Positions 27,758 through 38,615 of a DNA stretch of 64,000 bases are shown piece after piece. Every line of letters starts with the position of its first letter. Within the stretch, counting starts at the first letter, position 1. This DNA is from Bacillus sp. PAMC26568 (GTDB lineage: Bacteria; Bacillota; Bacilli; Bacillales; Bacillaceae). The position numbers and the translations under genes are program-made. Where the stretch lies: contig NZ_CP060137.1 of NCBI RefSeq assembly GCF_014235785.1, positions 3,472,001 to 3,536,000 of the forward strand. Reading direction: 5' to 3'. The notes under the pieces were generated by a model. That model was not told the DNA's origin. It saw only the letters and a program-made list of their open reading frames with translations, and searched no databases.

Positions 27758-28597
27758 TTATCCTTTATTCGCGCCAGCTGTCAAGCCTTCAACAATATAT
27801 TTTTGGAAAATCAAGAATAGGATTGTGATCGGTACGGCTACAAGTACAGCCCCTGCTGCGAAAGTAGTAAACTGGGTACTTGTTCGCCCAGTAACGAATT
27901 CGAAAAGACCGACTGCAAGCGTTTTGTTCTCATTTGAACGAAGGATCAGACGGGCAAAAATAAAGTCCATCCAAGGTCCGATAAAATTATTTACAGCAAT
28001 AAAAACTAAGATTGGCTTTGATAAGGGCATCATGATTTTGAAGAAAATCGTAGTATGACTTGCCCCATCCATTTTCGCTGCTTCTTCTAAACTTCTTGGG
28101 AGTCCGTCAAAATATCCTTTTACAAGCCAGGCACCAAACGGAATCGATCCGCCAGCATAAACAAGGATAAGTCCCCAGTGATTGTCTAATAATCCAATTT
28201 GAAGAAGTAGAATGTAAATGGCGATCATCCCCATAAAGCTTGGGAACATTTGCAGAACAAGCATAGCCATTAAACCTTGTTTGCGCCCTGGAAAACGGAA
28301 ACGCGAGAATGCATATGCAGCTGTTACCACAAGGAATGTTGAAATAATCATGTTGAAAAAGGCAATTTTGAATGTATTTTGATACCATGTTAAATATTTC
28401 GTTTCCTCAAATAAATAACGATAGTGTTCAATGCTTAATGCTTCAGGAATCAGCTTTGTTGAAAACAATGAATCCCCTGGATTTAATGATCCGATAAGGA
28501 TGAAATAAACCGGATACAGTACTAAGATGGCTGTTATGACTAAAATGGCATAGATAATGCCAACGACGAGTTTATCAGTAAGTTTTCTATTCATCAT
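27758..28597 (-). CDS. mdxG: Maltodextrin ABC transporter permease, MalG type
   Basis: A 279-residue inner-membrane permease with six predicted helices. The ATPase-contact EAA loop is visible as EEAAKMDGASHTTIFFKIMM (about 185-204). It forms the channel with MdxF and moves maltodextrins delivered by MdxE. The start ATG overlaps the mdxF stop as ATGA, so the two are translationally coupled. No ATPase gene is in the cluster; Bacillus sugar importers of this type commonly share MsmX encoded elsewhere. Confidence 0.93.
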   Translation of the reverse strand: MMNRKLTDKLVVGIIYAILVITAILVLYPVYFILIGSLNPGDSLFSTKLIPEALSIEHYRYLFEETKYLTWYQNTFKIAFFNMIISTFLVVTAAYAFSRFRFPGRKQGLMAMLVLQMFPSFMGMIAIYILLLQIGLLDNHWGLILVYAGGSIPFGAWLVKGYFDGLPRSLEEAAKMDGASHTTIFFKIMMPLSKPILVFIAVNNFIGPWMDFIFARLILRSNENKTLAVGLFEFVTGRTSTQFTTFAAGAVLVAVPITILFLIFQKYIVEGLTAGANKG

Positions 28598-29895
28598 GAC
28601 ATCATATCCTCTTCCTTAAATGCTTTAGTTTTTCTGAAATTCCAGATAGAAAGAGTTGCTACAACGACAAAGATTAAAATCGAAACAACAGAAGCTGTGG
28701 CAAACTGACTTTGTTCAAGCGTCATTTTATAAATCCAGCTGATTAAAATATCTGTTGAACCGGCATAGCTGTAATTCACGTTAACAGGATTACCTTGAGT
28801 TAATAAATAAATGATGTTGAAATTGTTGAAGTTTCCTGCAAAGCTCATGATCAACAATGGAGCTGTTGAGAACATCACAATTGGCATCGTAATCTTCCAG
28901 AATTTATTCCAAGGCGTTGCACCATCAACATCCGCTGCTTCAAACATTTCTTTATCAATTGTAGTCATAACACCGCTCATAAGAACCATCCAGAATGGGA
29001 ATCCAAACCACATGTTAACTGTTACCAGTGTGACTTTTGCCCACATCGGATCTGAAAGCCAAGGGATAGCTTCTAGTCCAATTGCTCTTAAATATTGATT
29101 AAGCGGTCCAAATTCACCATTAAAGATATTTCTCATAATTAAAATACTGACAAATTGAGGAATAGCCCATGGCAAGATGTAAATACTGCGCCATAAGCGT
29201 TTCAGTTTAATTCCTTTGTGATTGATTAATACTGCAAAAATCAAACCAAGAAAGAATGTTGTTGCTGTAGATAAAATCGCCCATACAACTGTCCAGCCAA
29301 ATACCCCATAGAACGTTGTGCTCCATGTTTTTAACTGAAAAAGGTTGAGAAATGTATCAAAGCCAACCCAGTCAACTAAAGCTTTAGGAGGCAAATGATT
29401 CGGACCAGAGTAATTTGTAAATGCAATCATGACCCCAAATAATAGCGGCAGGATTGTTAAGAACATCGTGAAAAGAATGGATGGAGTTAATAAAATGTAA
29501 GGAAAACCGTTTTCCCAAACATTCATTAACGTTTCTTTTGCTGAGTTTGGTTTAATGCCGCGCTCGCGAAGTTTTCCGACTTTATATGCATCCCGGATAT
29601 TTAAGTAGTACACCCATAAGAATAATAAGAAGGAAATTAAGAAAATAATGCCTTCAATCATTAAAAAGATAGAATGATCTCCCTGTACAACTTCAAATCC
29701 TTTTCGCGACTGCGGTGTATCGCCAAGACTTGTTAAGCCCCACATTGCATATCTGAAAGGCAAAGACCAGAACACTAAAATGTAAACTTCCAAAAGGATA
29801 AATAAAATTCCTTTTAAATATTGACGATGATAAATCTGTCCAAGCCCCATTAGTAAAAATGATAGTAATGCACCTATTCTAGCTGGTCCGCGCAT
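28594..29895 (-). CDS. mdxF: Maltodextrin ABC transporter permease, MalF type
   Basis: A 433-residue permease with an N-terminal extension of about 130 residues carrying extra helices (LLSFLLMGLGQIYHRQYLKG), as in Bacillus MdxF, then the six-helix core with EAA loop FEAADVDGATPWNKFWKITM. I start at ATG 29895, since the in-frame GTG at 29913 lies in front of the AGGAGG ribosome site. It pairs with MdxG. It is separated from mdxE by about 210 bases containing a hairpin that may set a higher level of the binding protein. Confidence 0.93.
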   Translation of the reverse strand: MRGPARIGALLSFLLMGLGQIYHRQYLKGILFILLEVYILVFWSLPFRYAMWGLTSLGDTPQSRKGFEVVQGDHSIFLMIEGIIFLISFLLFLWVYYLNIRDAYKVGKLRERGIKPNSAKETLMNVWENGFPYILLTPSILFTMFLTILPLLFGVMIAFTNYSGPNHLPPKALVDWVGFDTFLNLFQLKTWSTTFYGVFGWTVVWAILSTATTFFLGLIFAVLINHKGIKLKRLWRSIYILPWAIPQFVSILIMRNIFNGEFGPLNQYLRAIGLEAIPWLSDPMWAKVTLVTVNMWFGFPFWMVLMSGVMTTIDKEMFEAADVDGATPWNKFWKITMPIVMFSTAPLLIMSFAGNFNNFNIIYLLTQGNPVNVNYSYAGSTDILISWIYKMTLEQSQFATASVVSILIFVVVATLSIWNFRKTKAFKEEDMMS

Positions 29896-30068
29896 TATGT
29901 CAGGCCTCCTCACGTTGTTTGAAAGTAGTGTATATTGTGAAAATTCATCATGTGTTTTCCCCGGTTCCCCTTTGCTGTCCCCATTTACGGGCAGTTAACC
30001 CGCACCTCTTTTCCACGCTTCCCATCAGCATAGAGGTAGAGGCTGCTGCCTGCCAATAAAGGATAAAA

Positions 30069-30099
30069 TTTGAGCCAATACCATAGGTATCGGCTCAAA
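30069..30099 (-). terminator. Intercistronic hairpin after mdxE
   Basis: TTTGAGCC-A-ATACC/GGTAT-C-GGCTCAAA is a long stem just past the mdxE stop. The T tract on the minus strand is short and broken, so it looks like a partial terminator or an mRNA-stabilising hairpin. Confidence 0.65.
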
Positions 30100-30106
30100 C
30101 TGACTA

Positions 30107-31411
30107 TTACTTCGTTTGTGAAGAGATTGCATCTTCAATTTGCTGAAGTGCTGCGTCAAGTGCCTTTTTAGGTTCTGTGCCATCATTCCACATTGTTGTG
30201 TATGCTGTTTCCATTGGACCCCATACAGATTGCATTTCAGGAATGTTTGGCATTGGTAATGCAGATTCTGCCTGCTCTAGGAAAGCAGATGCAATTTCGT
30301 TATTTTGGATTGCATCGCTCTCAATCAATTCAGTTTGCGGAGGAAGCTGACCAGTCATTTCAAAGCGTTTTTGAAGCATCTCTTTGCTTGTTGCAAATTG
30401 TGCTAATAAAGTAGCTGCTTTTGGATATTTAGAATAAGAGTTTACATAGTAAGCTTTAATTCCAGAGAAACTTTTTGGAGTTTCGCCGTTATCTAATTTA
30501 GGAAGCGGTGCAATACCGAAGTTAATGCCAGCTTCTTCATGGTTTTTAATATCCCAAGGACCTGAAATACGGTACATTAATTTATTCTCATTAAAGAATG
30601 AACTGATTAAGTCACCAGTAATATCTTCTTTTTTCAATGGAAGCAGTTCTTTATTCATGCGCTGCATGAATTCACCTGAAGCAACAGCGCCTTCATTGTT
30701 TATTCCTAGATCTTTAGCATCTGTGTTATCGTTTCCGAAAATGTAACCGCCGTAGCCCGCAAAGAATGCATGTGCAAAGTAGAAGTTAGCAGGCTCCATC
30801 ATGAAGCCGTATTTGCCGTCTCCAGCAAAGCTTTTAGATTGTTCGAAAATTTCGTCAAATGTTTCTGCAGGTTTGTCAACTAAATCTTTATTGTAATAAA
30901 GTGCGTATGTTTCAATTGCCATTGGGAATCCGTAAAGTTTAGACTCGCCGCCTTCTTCAGTGTAAGATGTACCGCTGATAGCAGCAGGCAGGAAAGTTTC
31001 TTTATATTCCTCTGCTAATACGTTTTCATAAATAAGACCAGCTTTTACCATGTTACCTACATGGTCGTGCGGTGCGTGGAATACGTCCGCCCCAAGGCCA
31101 GCAGGACCGTCAACTTCAAGCTTTCCAGCTGCGTCAACATGGTTTACTTCCTGTACTTCAACAGGTATGTCATATTTCTTTGTGAATTCTTCTGCTACAT
31201 AAGTTGCCCATTCAGCTTCTGCATCAGCGTTATCCCAAAGTACTAATTCTGCACCTTCCTCAGGTGTTAAATCTACTGCTTCTTCTGTTTTTTTGTCGCC
31301 CTCTTTGTCGCCGCCTTCTGTTTTTTCCGGCTCCGAGCTGCTGGGCTTGCTGCATGCAACCAGTGCAAACATAAGCAAAGCAATTAAAGATAAAGATAAA
31401 ATCTTTCTCAT
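30107..31411 (-). CDS. mdxE: Maltodextrin-binding lipoprotein
   Basis: A 434-residue extracellular binding protein. The signal ALLMFALVACSKPSSSEPEK has its lipobox at VAC, followed by an acidic, Lys-rich linker. The body is a MalE-type fold: LVLWDNADAEAEWATYVAEE, DVFHAPHDHVGNMVKAGLIY, FPMAIETYALYYNKDLV and YRISGPWDI. It captures maltodextrins for MdxFG. It is the first gene of the minus-strand operon and is preceded by a 420-base divergent control region with cre and LacI-type sites. Confidence 0.94.
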   Translation of the reverse strand: MRKILSLSLIALLMFALVACSKPSSSEPEKTEGGDKEGDKKTEEAVDLTPEEGAELVLWDNADAEAEWATYVAEEFTKKYDIPVEVQEVNHVDAAGKLEVDGPAGLGADVFHAPHDHVGNMVKAGLIYENVLAEEYKETFLPAAISGTSYTEEGGESKLYGFPMAIETYALYYNKDLVDKPAETFDEIFEQSKSFAGDGKYGFMMEPANFYFAHAFFAGYGGYIFGNDNTDAKDLGINNEGAVASGEFMQRMNKELLPLKKEDITGDLISSFFNENKLMYRISGPWDIKNHEEAGINFGIAPLPKLDNGETPKSFSGIKAYYVNSYSKYPKAATLLAQFATSKEMLQKRFEMTGQLPPQTELIESDAIQNNEIASAFLEQAESALPMPNIPEMQSVWGPMETAYTTMWNDGTEPKKALDAALQQIEDAISSQTK

Positions 31412-31505
31412 TCATTTCCCCACCTTTTTTTGTTGTAATCTATTTCATTGTACTTATTACCCAGAGGCAATCCGCACAACCGAAACCAAAGTCTCGTTTT
31501 TAATA

Positions 31506-31520
31506 ATGAAAACGCTTCCT
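31506..31520. promoter_or_regulatory. cre site (CcpA) upstream of mdxE
   Basis: ATGAAAACGCTTCCT matches the consensus WTGNAANCGNWNNCW at every position. It lies 95 bases before mdxE and should give glucose repression. Confidence 0.75.
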
Positions 31521-31584
31521 ATTAATCTCAAAAAATTAGAAAAACGTTTTGAGTTGTAGAAAGGCACAGCCGGCAAACCCGTTG

Positions 31585-31599
31585 TGCAAACGTTTTCCC
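31585..31599. promoter_or_regulatory. LacI-type operator 1 in the maltodextrin control region
   Basis: TGCAAACGTTTTCCC, identical to operator 2 at 31662. The centre AAACGTTT is the usual LacI-family palindrome, and the site also differs from cre at only two positions. Another AAAACGTTTT lies at 31541-31550. Confidence 0.65.
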
Positions 31600-31661
31600 T
31601 AATAACTAATTTTTATTTTAATTTTGCTAGAATTAAAAGTCAATATATTTTTCGAAATATA

Positions 31662-31689
31662 TGCAAACGTTTTCCCAATGATTTATAAT
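31662..31689 (+). promoter_or_regulatory. LacI-type operator 2 with the -10 element of the cyclomaltodextrinase promoter
   Basis: TGCAAACGTTTTCCC at 31662-31676, then TATAAT at 31684-31689. The operator fills the -35/spacer region, so a bound repressor would block RNA polymerase. The -35 element is poor. Confidence 0.6.
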
Positions 31690-31825
31690 GGGTTCATGTT
31701 CTGGATTTTGCCGAATTAAGGTGATTATTGAAATAGGCAGAATGTCTCAGCCTTCTAACAGTATATACCTGTCTCATATTCTATATGAGTCCGCTTAATC
31801 TATTTTTTAAAAATTAAGAAAGTGA

Positions 31826-33610
<1,785 letters not shown>

Positions 33611-33625
33611 TCTCATATACTTCCC

Positions 33626-33658
33626 GGGTAAAAATCATAATGATTTTTACCCTTTTTA
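33626..33658 (+). terminator. Terminator of the cyclomaltodextrinase gene
   Basis: GGGTAAAAATCAT/ATGATTTTTACCC hairpin followed by T5. The AT-rich stretch from here to 33900 shows no other feature. Confidence 0.92.
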
Positions 33659-33903
33659 TTTTGCTTTCACTACATCAATTAAGTTTCATATATTCCTATT
33701 TTTAATTGGGAGCTGACTAGCTCATTCTGTGCTTTTATTCTCTTTTCCTATTGAAATACTATACATTAATGAGCTATTTTTATTATATTAATATATTTGA
33801 TTTTATTCATTTCTTTTGCTATTATTTAATCAATTATTAACTTAATGAGTAAACTTCTCACATTTACGTTAAGTTTTATTTTCCCAGTAATATTTTTACA
33901 TTT

Positions 33904-33918
33904 TTGAAAGCGTTACCA
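33904..33918 (+). promoter_or_regulatory. cre site upstream of the amino-acid permease
   Basis: TTGAAAGCGTTACCA fits WTGNAANCGNWNNCW at every position. A TAATAT at 33888-33893 could be the -10, which would put the cre just downstream of the start point as a CcpA roadblock. Confidence 0.7.
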
Positions 33919-33954
33919 TTTTCTGCAGCTTAGAAGATTTGGAGGAATTATTAA

Positions 33955-35346
33955 ATGAGCAAAAACAACCAAGAATTACAGCGGGGGCTCGAGCCCAGAC
34001 ATATCTCACTTATGTCTTTAGGAGCTGCAATTGGAGTAGGGCTATTCTATGGTTCAGCAAAAGCGATCCAGATGGCTGGTCCCGGAATCCTGCTTGCGTA
34101 TGCGTTTAGCGGAATGATTATGTTCTTTATCATGAGAGCTCTCGGCGAGATGGCCGTTCATAATCCTGTAGCAGGTTCATTCAGCAGATATGCACGAAAC
34201 TACTTAGGGCCTCTTGCTGGTTATATAACAGGCTGGAACTACTGGTTCTTGTGGGTGATTACATGTATGGCTGAAATAACTGCAGTCGGCATCTATATGG
34301 AATTCTGGTATCCAGATGTGGACCGATGGATCTGGGCTCTGGCTGCACTTGCCATTATGACAGCGGTTAATTTCCTTGCTGTAAAGTTTTTCGGAGAACT
34401 TGAGTTTTGGTTTGCTTTAATTAAAATTGTTGCAATCATTTTTATGATTATTGTTGGATTTGGAATGATTTTGTTCGGATTCGGGAACGGCGGCGTTGCA
34501 ACAGGCATCAGCAACTTATGGGAAAATGGCGGTTTCTTTCCTAACGGCTTTACAGGAGTGCTTATGTCATTACAAATGGTTATGTTTGCCTACCTTGGCA
34601 TCGAGCTGATCGGCGTTACTGCAGGAGAAGTAAAAAATCCAGAAAAAACACTGACAAAAGCAATTGATACTGTTTTTTGGAGAATTCTTATTTTCTACGT
34701 AGGTGCGCTGTTTGTCATCATGTCCATTTATCCTTGGGATCAGATTGGTACACAAGGAAGTCCATTCGTATTAACATTTGAAAAAATAGGGATTCCAGCA
34801 GCGGCAGGAATTATTAACTTTGTCGTTTTAACAGCTGCACTTTCATCTTGTAATGGAGGAATATTCAGCACAGGTCGTATGCTGTTTAATCTGGCTCAAC
34901 AGGGCGAGGCGCCTAAATCATTTGAAAAACTGACAAAAGGCGGCGTTCCGGGATTTGCTATCTTGGTAACAGGTGCAGCACTATTAATCGGTGTTATTTT
35001 GAACTATCTTGTTCCTGAAAAAGTATTTATGTATGTAACAAGCATCTCGACATTTGGTGCGATTTGGACTTGGTCGATGATCTTGCTTTCTCAGCTTAAA
35101 TTCCGTAAAGCGATGAAGCCTGATGAAGTGAAGAAACTAAAATACAGACTGCCTTTATTCCCATTCACATCATATTTATCACTTGCTTTCCTGGCATTGG
35201 TAGTTGGGTTAATGGCCATTTTCCCAGATACTAGAATCGCATTAATTGTAGGACCTGCATGGATCCTTCTGCTTGTTGCGATTTATTACGGAAAAGGTTT
35301 TCATAAGAAGAGCAATAAGTCTGTATCTCAGCACAAAATCAGCTAA
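33955..35346 (+). CDS. Amino-acid permease (APC superfamily, AAT family)
   Basis: A 463-residue transporter with twelve predicted membrane helices. The family opening LEPRHISLMSLGAAIGVGLF, the helix-1 Gly motif, then GSFSRYARNYLGPLAGYITG and the helix-6 region FAYLGIELIGVTAGE are all typical of proton-coupled permeases such as AapA, YtnA or ProY. The substrate (alanine, glycine, proline or D-amino acids) cannot be fixed. GGAGG precedes the ATG. A perfect cre site upstream suggests carbon-catabolite control, fitting use of amino acids as a carbon source. Confidence 0.9.
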   Translation: MSKNNQELQRGLEPRHISLMSLGAAIGVGLFYGSAKAIQMAGPGILLAYAFSGMIMFFIMRALGEMAVHNPVAGSFSRYARNYLGPLAGYITGWNYWFLWVITCMAEITAVGIYMEFWYPDVDRWIWALAALAIMTAVNFLAVKFFGELEFWFALIKIVAIIFMIIVGFGMILFGFGNGGVATGISNLWENGGFFPNGFTGVLMSLQMVMFAYLGIELIGVTAGEVKNPEKTLTKAIDTVFWRILIFYVGALFVIMSIYPWDQIGTQGSPFVLTFEKIGIPAAAGIINFVVLTAALSSCNGGIFSTGRMLFNLAQQGEAPKSFEKLTKGGVPGFAILVTGAALLIGVILNYLVPEKVFMYVTSISTFGAIWTWSMILLSQLKFRKAMKPDEVKKLKYRLPLFPFTSYLSLAFLALVVGLMAIFPDTRIALIVGPAWILLLVAIYYGKGFHKKSNKSVSQHKIS

Positions 35347-35353
35347 ATTTAAA

Positions 35354-35390
35354 AGGAGACAAGGTGAAGATCATCTTGTCTCATTTTTTA
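35354..35390 (+). terminator. Terminator of the permease gene
   Basis: GAGACAAG/CTTGTCTC hairpin followed by ATTTTTT. Confidence 0.9.
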
Positions 35391-35394
35391 TCGA

Positions 35395-35613
35395 GGCTGT
35401 TTTCGCATTGATTGTTGTTATTGGTTATTAATTGTACCCGTGGATTTTCGCTGCAGGCACTTGCTTTCCGCTGTGAGGGATGGGAGCCTCCCCGATGCCT
35501 GTGGGGTCTCCCATTCCCCTCTATTTCCCGCAGGAGTCAAGTGCCTTCCGCTACAAATCCACTAAAGGTTTTAACCTTTTTTTCTAAAAGCAACAAACTT
35601 TACAAAAAGAGCC
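35395..35613 (-). mobile_element. MITE-like element, copy 2 (inverted)
   Basis: About 219 bases, reverse complement of the element at 12393. The ends are GGCTGTTTTCGCATTGATTG and (complement) GGCTCTTTTTGTAAAGTTTG. Similarity covers the whole length, including TTTCCCGCAGGAGTCAAGTG and the TTAAAACC block. TTATC occurs just outside both ends, possibly a target duplication. The left end is 5 bases after the permease terminator and the right end is 4 bases before the ferredoxin stop codon. Confidence 0.7.
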
Positions 35614-35617
35614 TTTA

Positions 35618-35938
35618 TCATTCCTCAGGTCGCGGCCCTGCGTCAATTCCCCTGCTTTCAACTGTCATAATCGGCCTTACAGTTACATCTCCGTTCACAC
35701 GAATTTGACACGATAACCGCAAATGATCCTCAACGCCCTTTTCAGCGAATGCATTTTTTTCTACGTTCGATAGATCCTCAAACTCACCATCAAGAATTTC
35801 TACACGGCACGTTGTACATTTTGCTTTCCCGCCGCATCTGTGCAGAATATCAACTCCATTATCTTCAAGTGCTAATACAAGCTTTCTTCCTTTTTCAACC
35901 TCAAATGATCCTTTTCCCGGAACATGTACAGTCGGCAT
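35618..35938 (-). CDS. [2Fe-2S] ferredoxin
   Basis: A 106-residue electron carrier. Cluster ligands fit the plant/adrenodoxin type: Cys35, Cys41 and Cys44 in HRCGGKAKCTTC and Cys77 in LRLSCQ. The start has AAGGAGG. There is no redox partner gene nearby, so the acceptor is unknown. The acidic C-terminus GPRPEE ends 4 bases from the MITE-like element; the last few residues may have been altered by the insertion. Confidence 0.92.
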   Translation of the reverse strand: MPTVHVPGKGSFEVEKGRKLVLALEDNGVDILHRCGGKAKCTTCRVEILDGEFEDLSNVEKNAFAEKGVEDHLRLSCQIRVNGDVTVRPIMTVESRGIDAGPRPEE

Positions 35939-36009
35939 TAAATCTCCTCCTTATGGATAGTAACATCCTGACCTCTTATCGTTATTTCTAATCAGCTTTC
36001 AGGGAATGA

Positions 36010-36873
36010 TTATTTCTTTCTCGAAACAATTTTCCGATACTCAAGAGGGGCAACACCCTCTATTCGTTTGAAGATTTTTGTAAAATACGTAGCGTCGAAG
36101 ATACCCACTTCCTTAGCAATTGATGATATTTTGTGATCTGTCGTTGACATCAGCTTCTTTGCCTGCTCCATCCGGTATTGATTTAAATATTGGATAGGTG
36201 TCACCCCCATTGTTTTTTGCATGCATCGGGTAATGTAATCCGGATGAAAGTGGAGCACCTTTGCAAAGTCCACCATTTTAATGTCTTCCTGATAATGCTT
36301 TCTTAAAAAACGCAGCGTTTCCTCCACTACTTTTTCAGCAGCATTCGGAATTTGCAGAGACTCTTTTTGCAGCTGCAATATCAGTTCTTCAAAGTAAATC
36401 TGCTGTCTTAATGGAAAATCAGGAGTCTGATGATTCATGCTCACAAGATTTTCAAAAATCTTTTCTACAAAGTCCTTATGTATGCATTCCCCAAAAGCAG
36501 GAATTTTAAAATAAAATTTGGAAGGAATAACAAAATCTCCGTCCAAAACTTGTACATCAGACCAGTTTTCATTGCCGTTTTCATGCAGCGCAAATCCATC
36601 TTCCATTATAAAATGTGTCCAATAGACCCGCGTATCCTCTCTGCAGCTTTTGTGGCCAAAGTGCTCAAATCCCGGTATTAGAAGTAGATATTGTCCTTCA
36701 CTAATCGTAAAAGGCTGGCCATTTTCAGTCATATACAGCTCACCTGATTGAACATACAATAAATCAAACACTGAAAAAATCCGTTTAGAGTGTTTTGAGC
36801 CTTTTTTAAAAATAGCATCTCCTCCTTTCACAAAAGTAGGAAAAGGCGGAATGCCAAAACCGATATATGTCAT
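36010..36873 (-). CDS. AraC family regulator (YisR-like)
   Basis: A 287-residue regulator. The N-terminal cupin-like sensing domain (about 1-150, with YVQSGELYMTENGQPFTISE) precedes the C-terminal pair of helix-turn-helices: FAKVLHFHPDYITRCMQKTM and ISSIAKEVGIFDATYFTKIF, ending LEYRK. GGGAG precedes the ATG. It is divergent from a MATE pump gene, the arrangement of yisR and yisQ in B. subtilis, so it probably controls that pump; the effector is unknown. Confidence 0.88.
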   Translation of the reverse strand: MTYIGFGIPPFPTFVKGGDAIFKKGSKHSKRIFSVFDLLYVQSGELYMTENGQPFTISEGQYLLLIPGFEHFGHKSCREDTRVYWTHFIMEDGFALHENGNENWSDVQVLDGDFVIPSKFYFKIPAFGECIHKDFVEKIFENLVSMNHQTPDFPLRQQIYFEELILQLQKESLQIPNAAEKVVEETLRFLRKHYQEDIKMVDFAKVLHFHPDYITRCMQKTMGVTPIQYLNQYRMEQAKKLMSTTDHKISSIAKEVGIFDATYFTKIFKRIEGVAPLEYRKIVSRKK

Positions 36874-36999
36874 CTTACTCTCCCTTTACCCGAGGTCGTA
36901 TAATTCCAAAAATGATCGAAATCATCTCTTTTTATTATATAAGATACTCTGTAAACTAGTAATGATTTTATAAGTGTTTTTCAAAAGGGGATGTCTGGC

Positions 37000-38361
37000 T
37001 TGTCTGAAAATATCAAAGATCGAAAATTGACATTATTCGCACTAACCTGGCCTATTTTCATAGAATTATTTTTACATATGCTGATGGGAAACGCTGATAC
37101 TCTTATGCTCAGCCAATACTCCGATAATTCCGTTGCTGCTGTCGGAGTTGCTAATCAGATCTTAAATGTACTGATTGTAATGTTTGGATTTATTGCCACC
37201 GGGACCATCGTTCTGATTACACAAAATGTAGGTGCAAATGACCGCAAAAGCGCTCTTGAGATTGCTCAAGTTTCTATCGCAGCCAATCTGATTCTCGGGA
37301 TCGTGATTGGACTGATTGTGATTATGTTCAGCGAACCCTTGCTAAATATGATGAATCTGCCTCATTCACTCCAGCCAGAGGCAAATATTTACCTTCGCCT
37401 AGTTGGCGGATTTTGCTTCAGCCAGGCATTGATAATGACGATTGGGTCCGTTTTAAAAAGCTACGGCTTTACAAAGGATACGATGTATATCACAATCGGC
37501 ATGAATATCCTGAATGTCATCGGGAATTATATCTTTATTTATGGACCTTTCGGGCTGCCGGTGCTCGGTGTTGAAGGAGTCGCTATTTCAACCGTTGTGT
37601 CCAGATTCATCGGACTGATAGCCATTTCTTATCTTCTCGTAAAAAGAATTTCTTTTGAAACAAAATTGCGTTATGTTTTTCAGCTGCCATTCTCACACCT
37701 TAAAAACTTGCTGAAAATTGGTGTTCCTTCAGCAGGTGAGCACTTATCTTATAATGGTTCACAGATTGTCATTACCATTTTTATTACGATGCTTGGTGCT
37801 GAAGCATTAACAACAAAAGTGTATACCCAAAACTTAATGATGTTCATTTTTCTATTCAGTTTAGCCATCAGTCAGGGCAATCAAATCCTCATCGGACAAA
37901 TGTCAGGCGCCAGAGACTATGACAGTGCCTATAAACGATGCATTCAAACACTTTATTGGGCAATTGGAATGTCTACTGTAATTGCCATTCTATTCTGGAT
38001 TTTCACAGATTCCTTATTCAGAATTTTTACAAGCAATCAGGAAATATTGCAGATTGGAGCTACGCTGCTTTTGCTGACGATCTTCCTTGAACCCGGAAGA
38101 GCATTTAATCTTGTTATTATAAGCGCTTTAAGAGCTACTGGTGATGTGAAATTCCCTGTGTATATGGGAATTATGTCTATGTGGGGCATCAGTGTTCCAC
38201 TTGCATATATACTCGGCATCCACTTCGGTCTTGGACTCGCAGGAATATGGATGGCATTCATTGCCGATGAATGGCTTCGCGGTGTGCTGATGTTAATCCG
38301 CTGGCGTTCAAAGGTTTGGGTGAATAAAGGTTTTATTTTACAATCAAAAGCAGTTTCATGA
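37000..38361 (+). CDS. MATE family efflux transporter (YisQ-like)
   Basis: About 453 residues in two six-helix halves, expected to export cationic drugs or metabolites against sodium or proton entry. The first half opens LTLFALTWPIFIELFLHMLM and has the family loop MGNADTLMLSQYSDNSVAAV; the second half mirrors it at KNLLKIGVPSAGEHLSYNGS. An ATG at 36991 abuts AAAAGGGG with no spacing, so I start at the in-frame TTG 37000, nine bases after it. It is divergent from the AraC-type gene. The substrate is unknown. Confidence 0.9.
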   Translation: MSENIKDRKLTLFALTWPIFIELFLHMLMGNADTLMLSQYSDNSVAAVGVANQILNVLIVMFGFIATGTIVLITQNVGANDRKSALEIAQVSIAANLILGIVIGLIVIMFSEPLLNMMNLPHSLQPEANIYLRLVGGFCFSQALIMTIGSVLKSYGFTKDTMYITIGMNILNVIGNYIFIYGPFGLPVLGVEGVAISTVVSRFIGLIAISYLLVKRISFETKLRYVFQLPFSHLKNLLKIGVPSAGEHLSYNGSQIVITIFITMLGAEALTTKVYTQNLMMFIFLFSLAISQGNQILIGQMSGARDYDSAYKRCIQTLYWAIGMSTVIAILFWIFTDSLFRIFTSNQEILQIGATLLLLTIFLEPGRAFNLVIISALRATGDVKFPVYMGIMSMWGISVPLAYILGIHFGLGLAGIWMAFIADEWLRGVLMLIRWRSKVWVNKGFILQSKAVS

Positions 38362-38388
38362 ACCTGACTAATTAGTCAGGTTTTTTAT
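38361..38388 (+). terminator. Terminator of the MATE gene
   Basis: AACCTGACTAATTAGTCAGGTT is a near-perfect palindrome followed by TTTT; it begins at the stop codon. Confidence 0.92.
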
Positions 38389-38476
38389 GTGAGAAAAAAT
38401 AACGCGAATTGAAAACGCTTCATGTTCAGATAGTCATTAAGGACTATATTTTTTATTTAAATTTTCAGAAAAATAC

Positions 38477-38505
38477 TTGATTTATGCATAATCATGCCAT
38501 ATGAT
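38477..38505 (+). promoter_or_regulatory. Putative sigma-A promoter upstream of amt
   Basis: TTGATT at 38477-38482, 17-base spacer, TATGAT at 38500-38505. Confidence 0.55.
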
Positions 38506-38523
38506 AATAAACATAACAACAAG

Positions 38524-38540
38524 TGTTATATTACCTTACA
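38524..38540 (+). promoter_or_regulatory. TnrA/GlnR-type box upstream of amt
   Basis: TGTTATATTACCTTACA matches TGTNA-N7-TNACA exactly. It lies about 75 bases before the gene: downstream of the promoter at 38477, but at an activating distance from any promoter near 38570. Nitrogen control of amt is the expected role. Confidence 0.65.
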
Positions 38541-38615
38541 TTATTTCTGATCTATTCCTTTGTTTTGGTCTTATTTGTTTCTTATTTACCATTTTGAAAG
38601 AGGGAGCGTGTTTTC

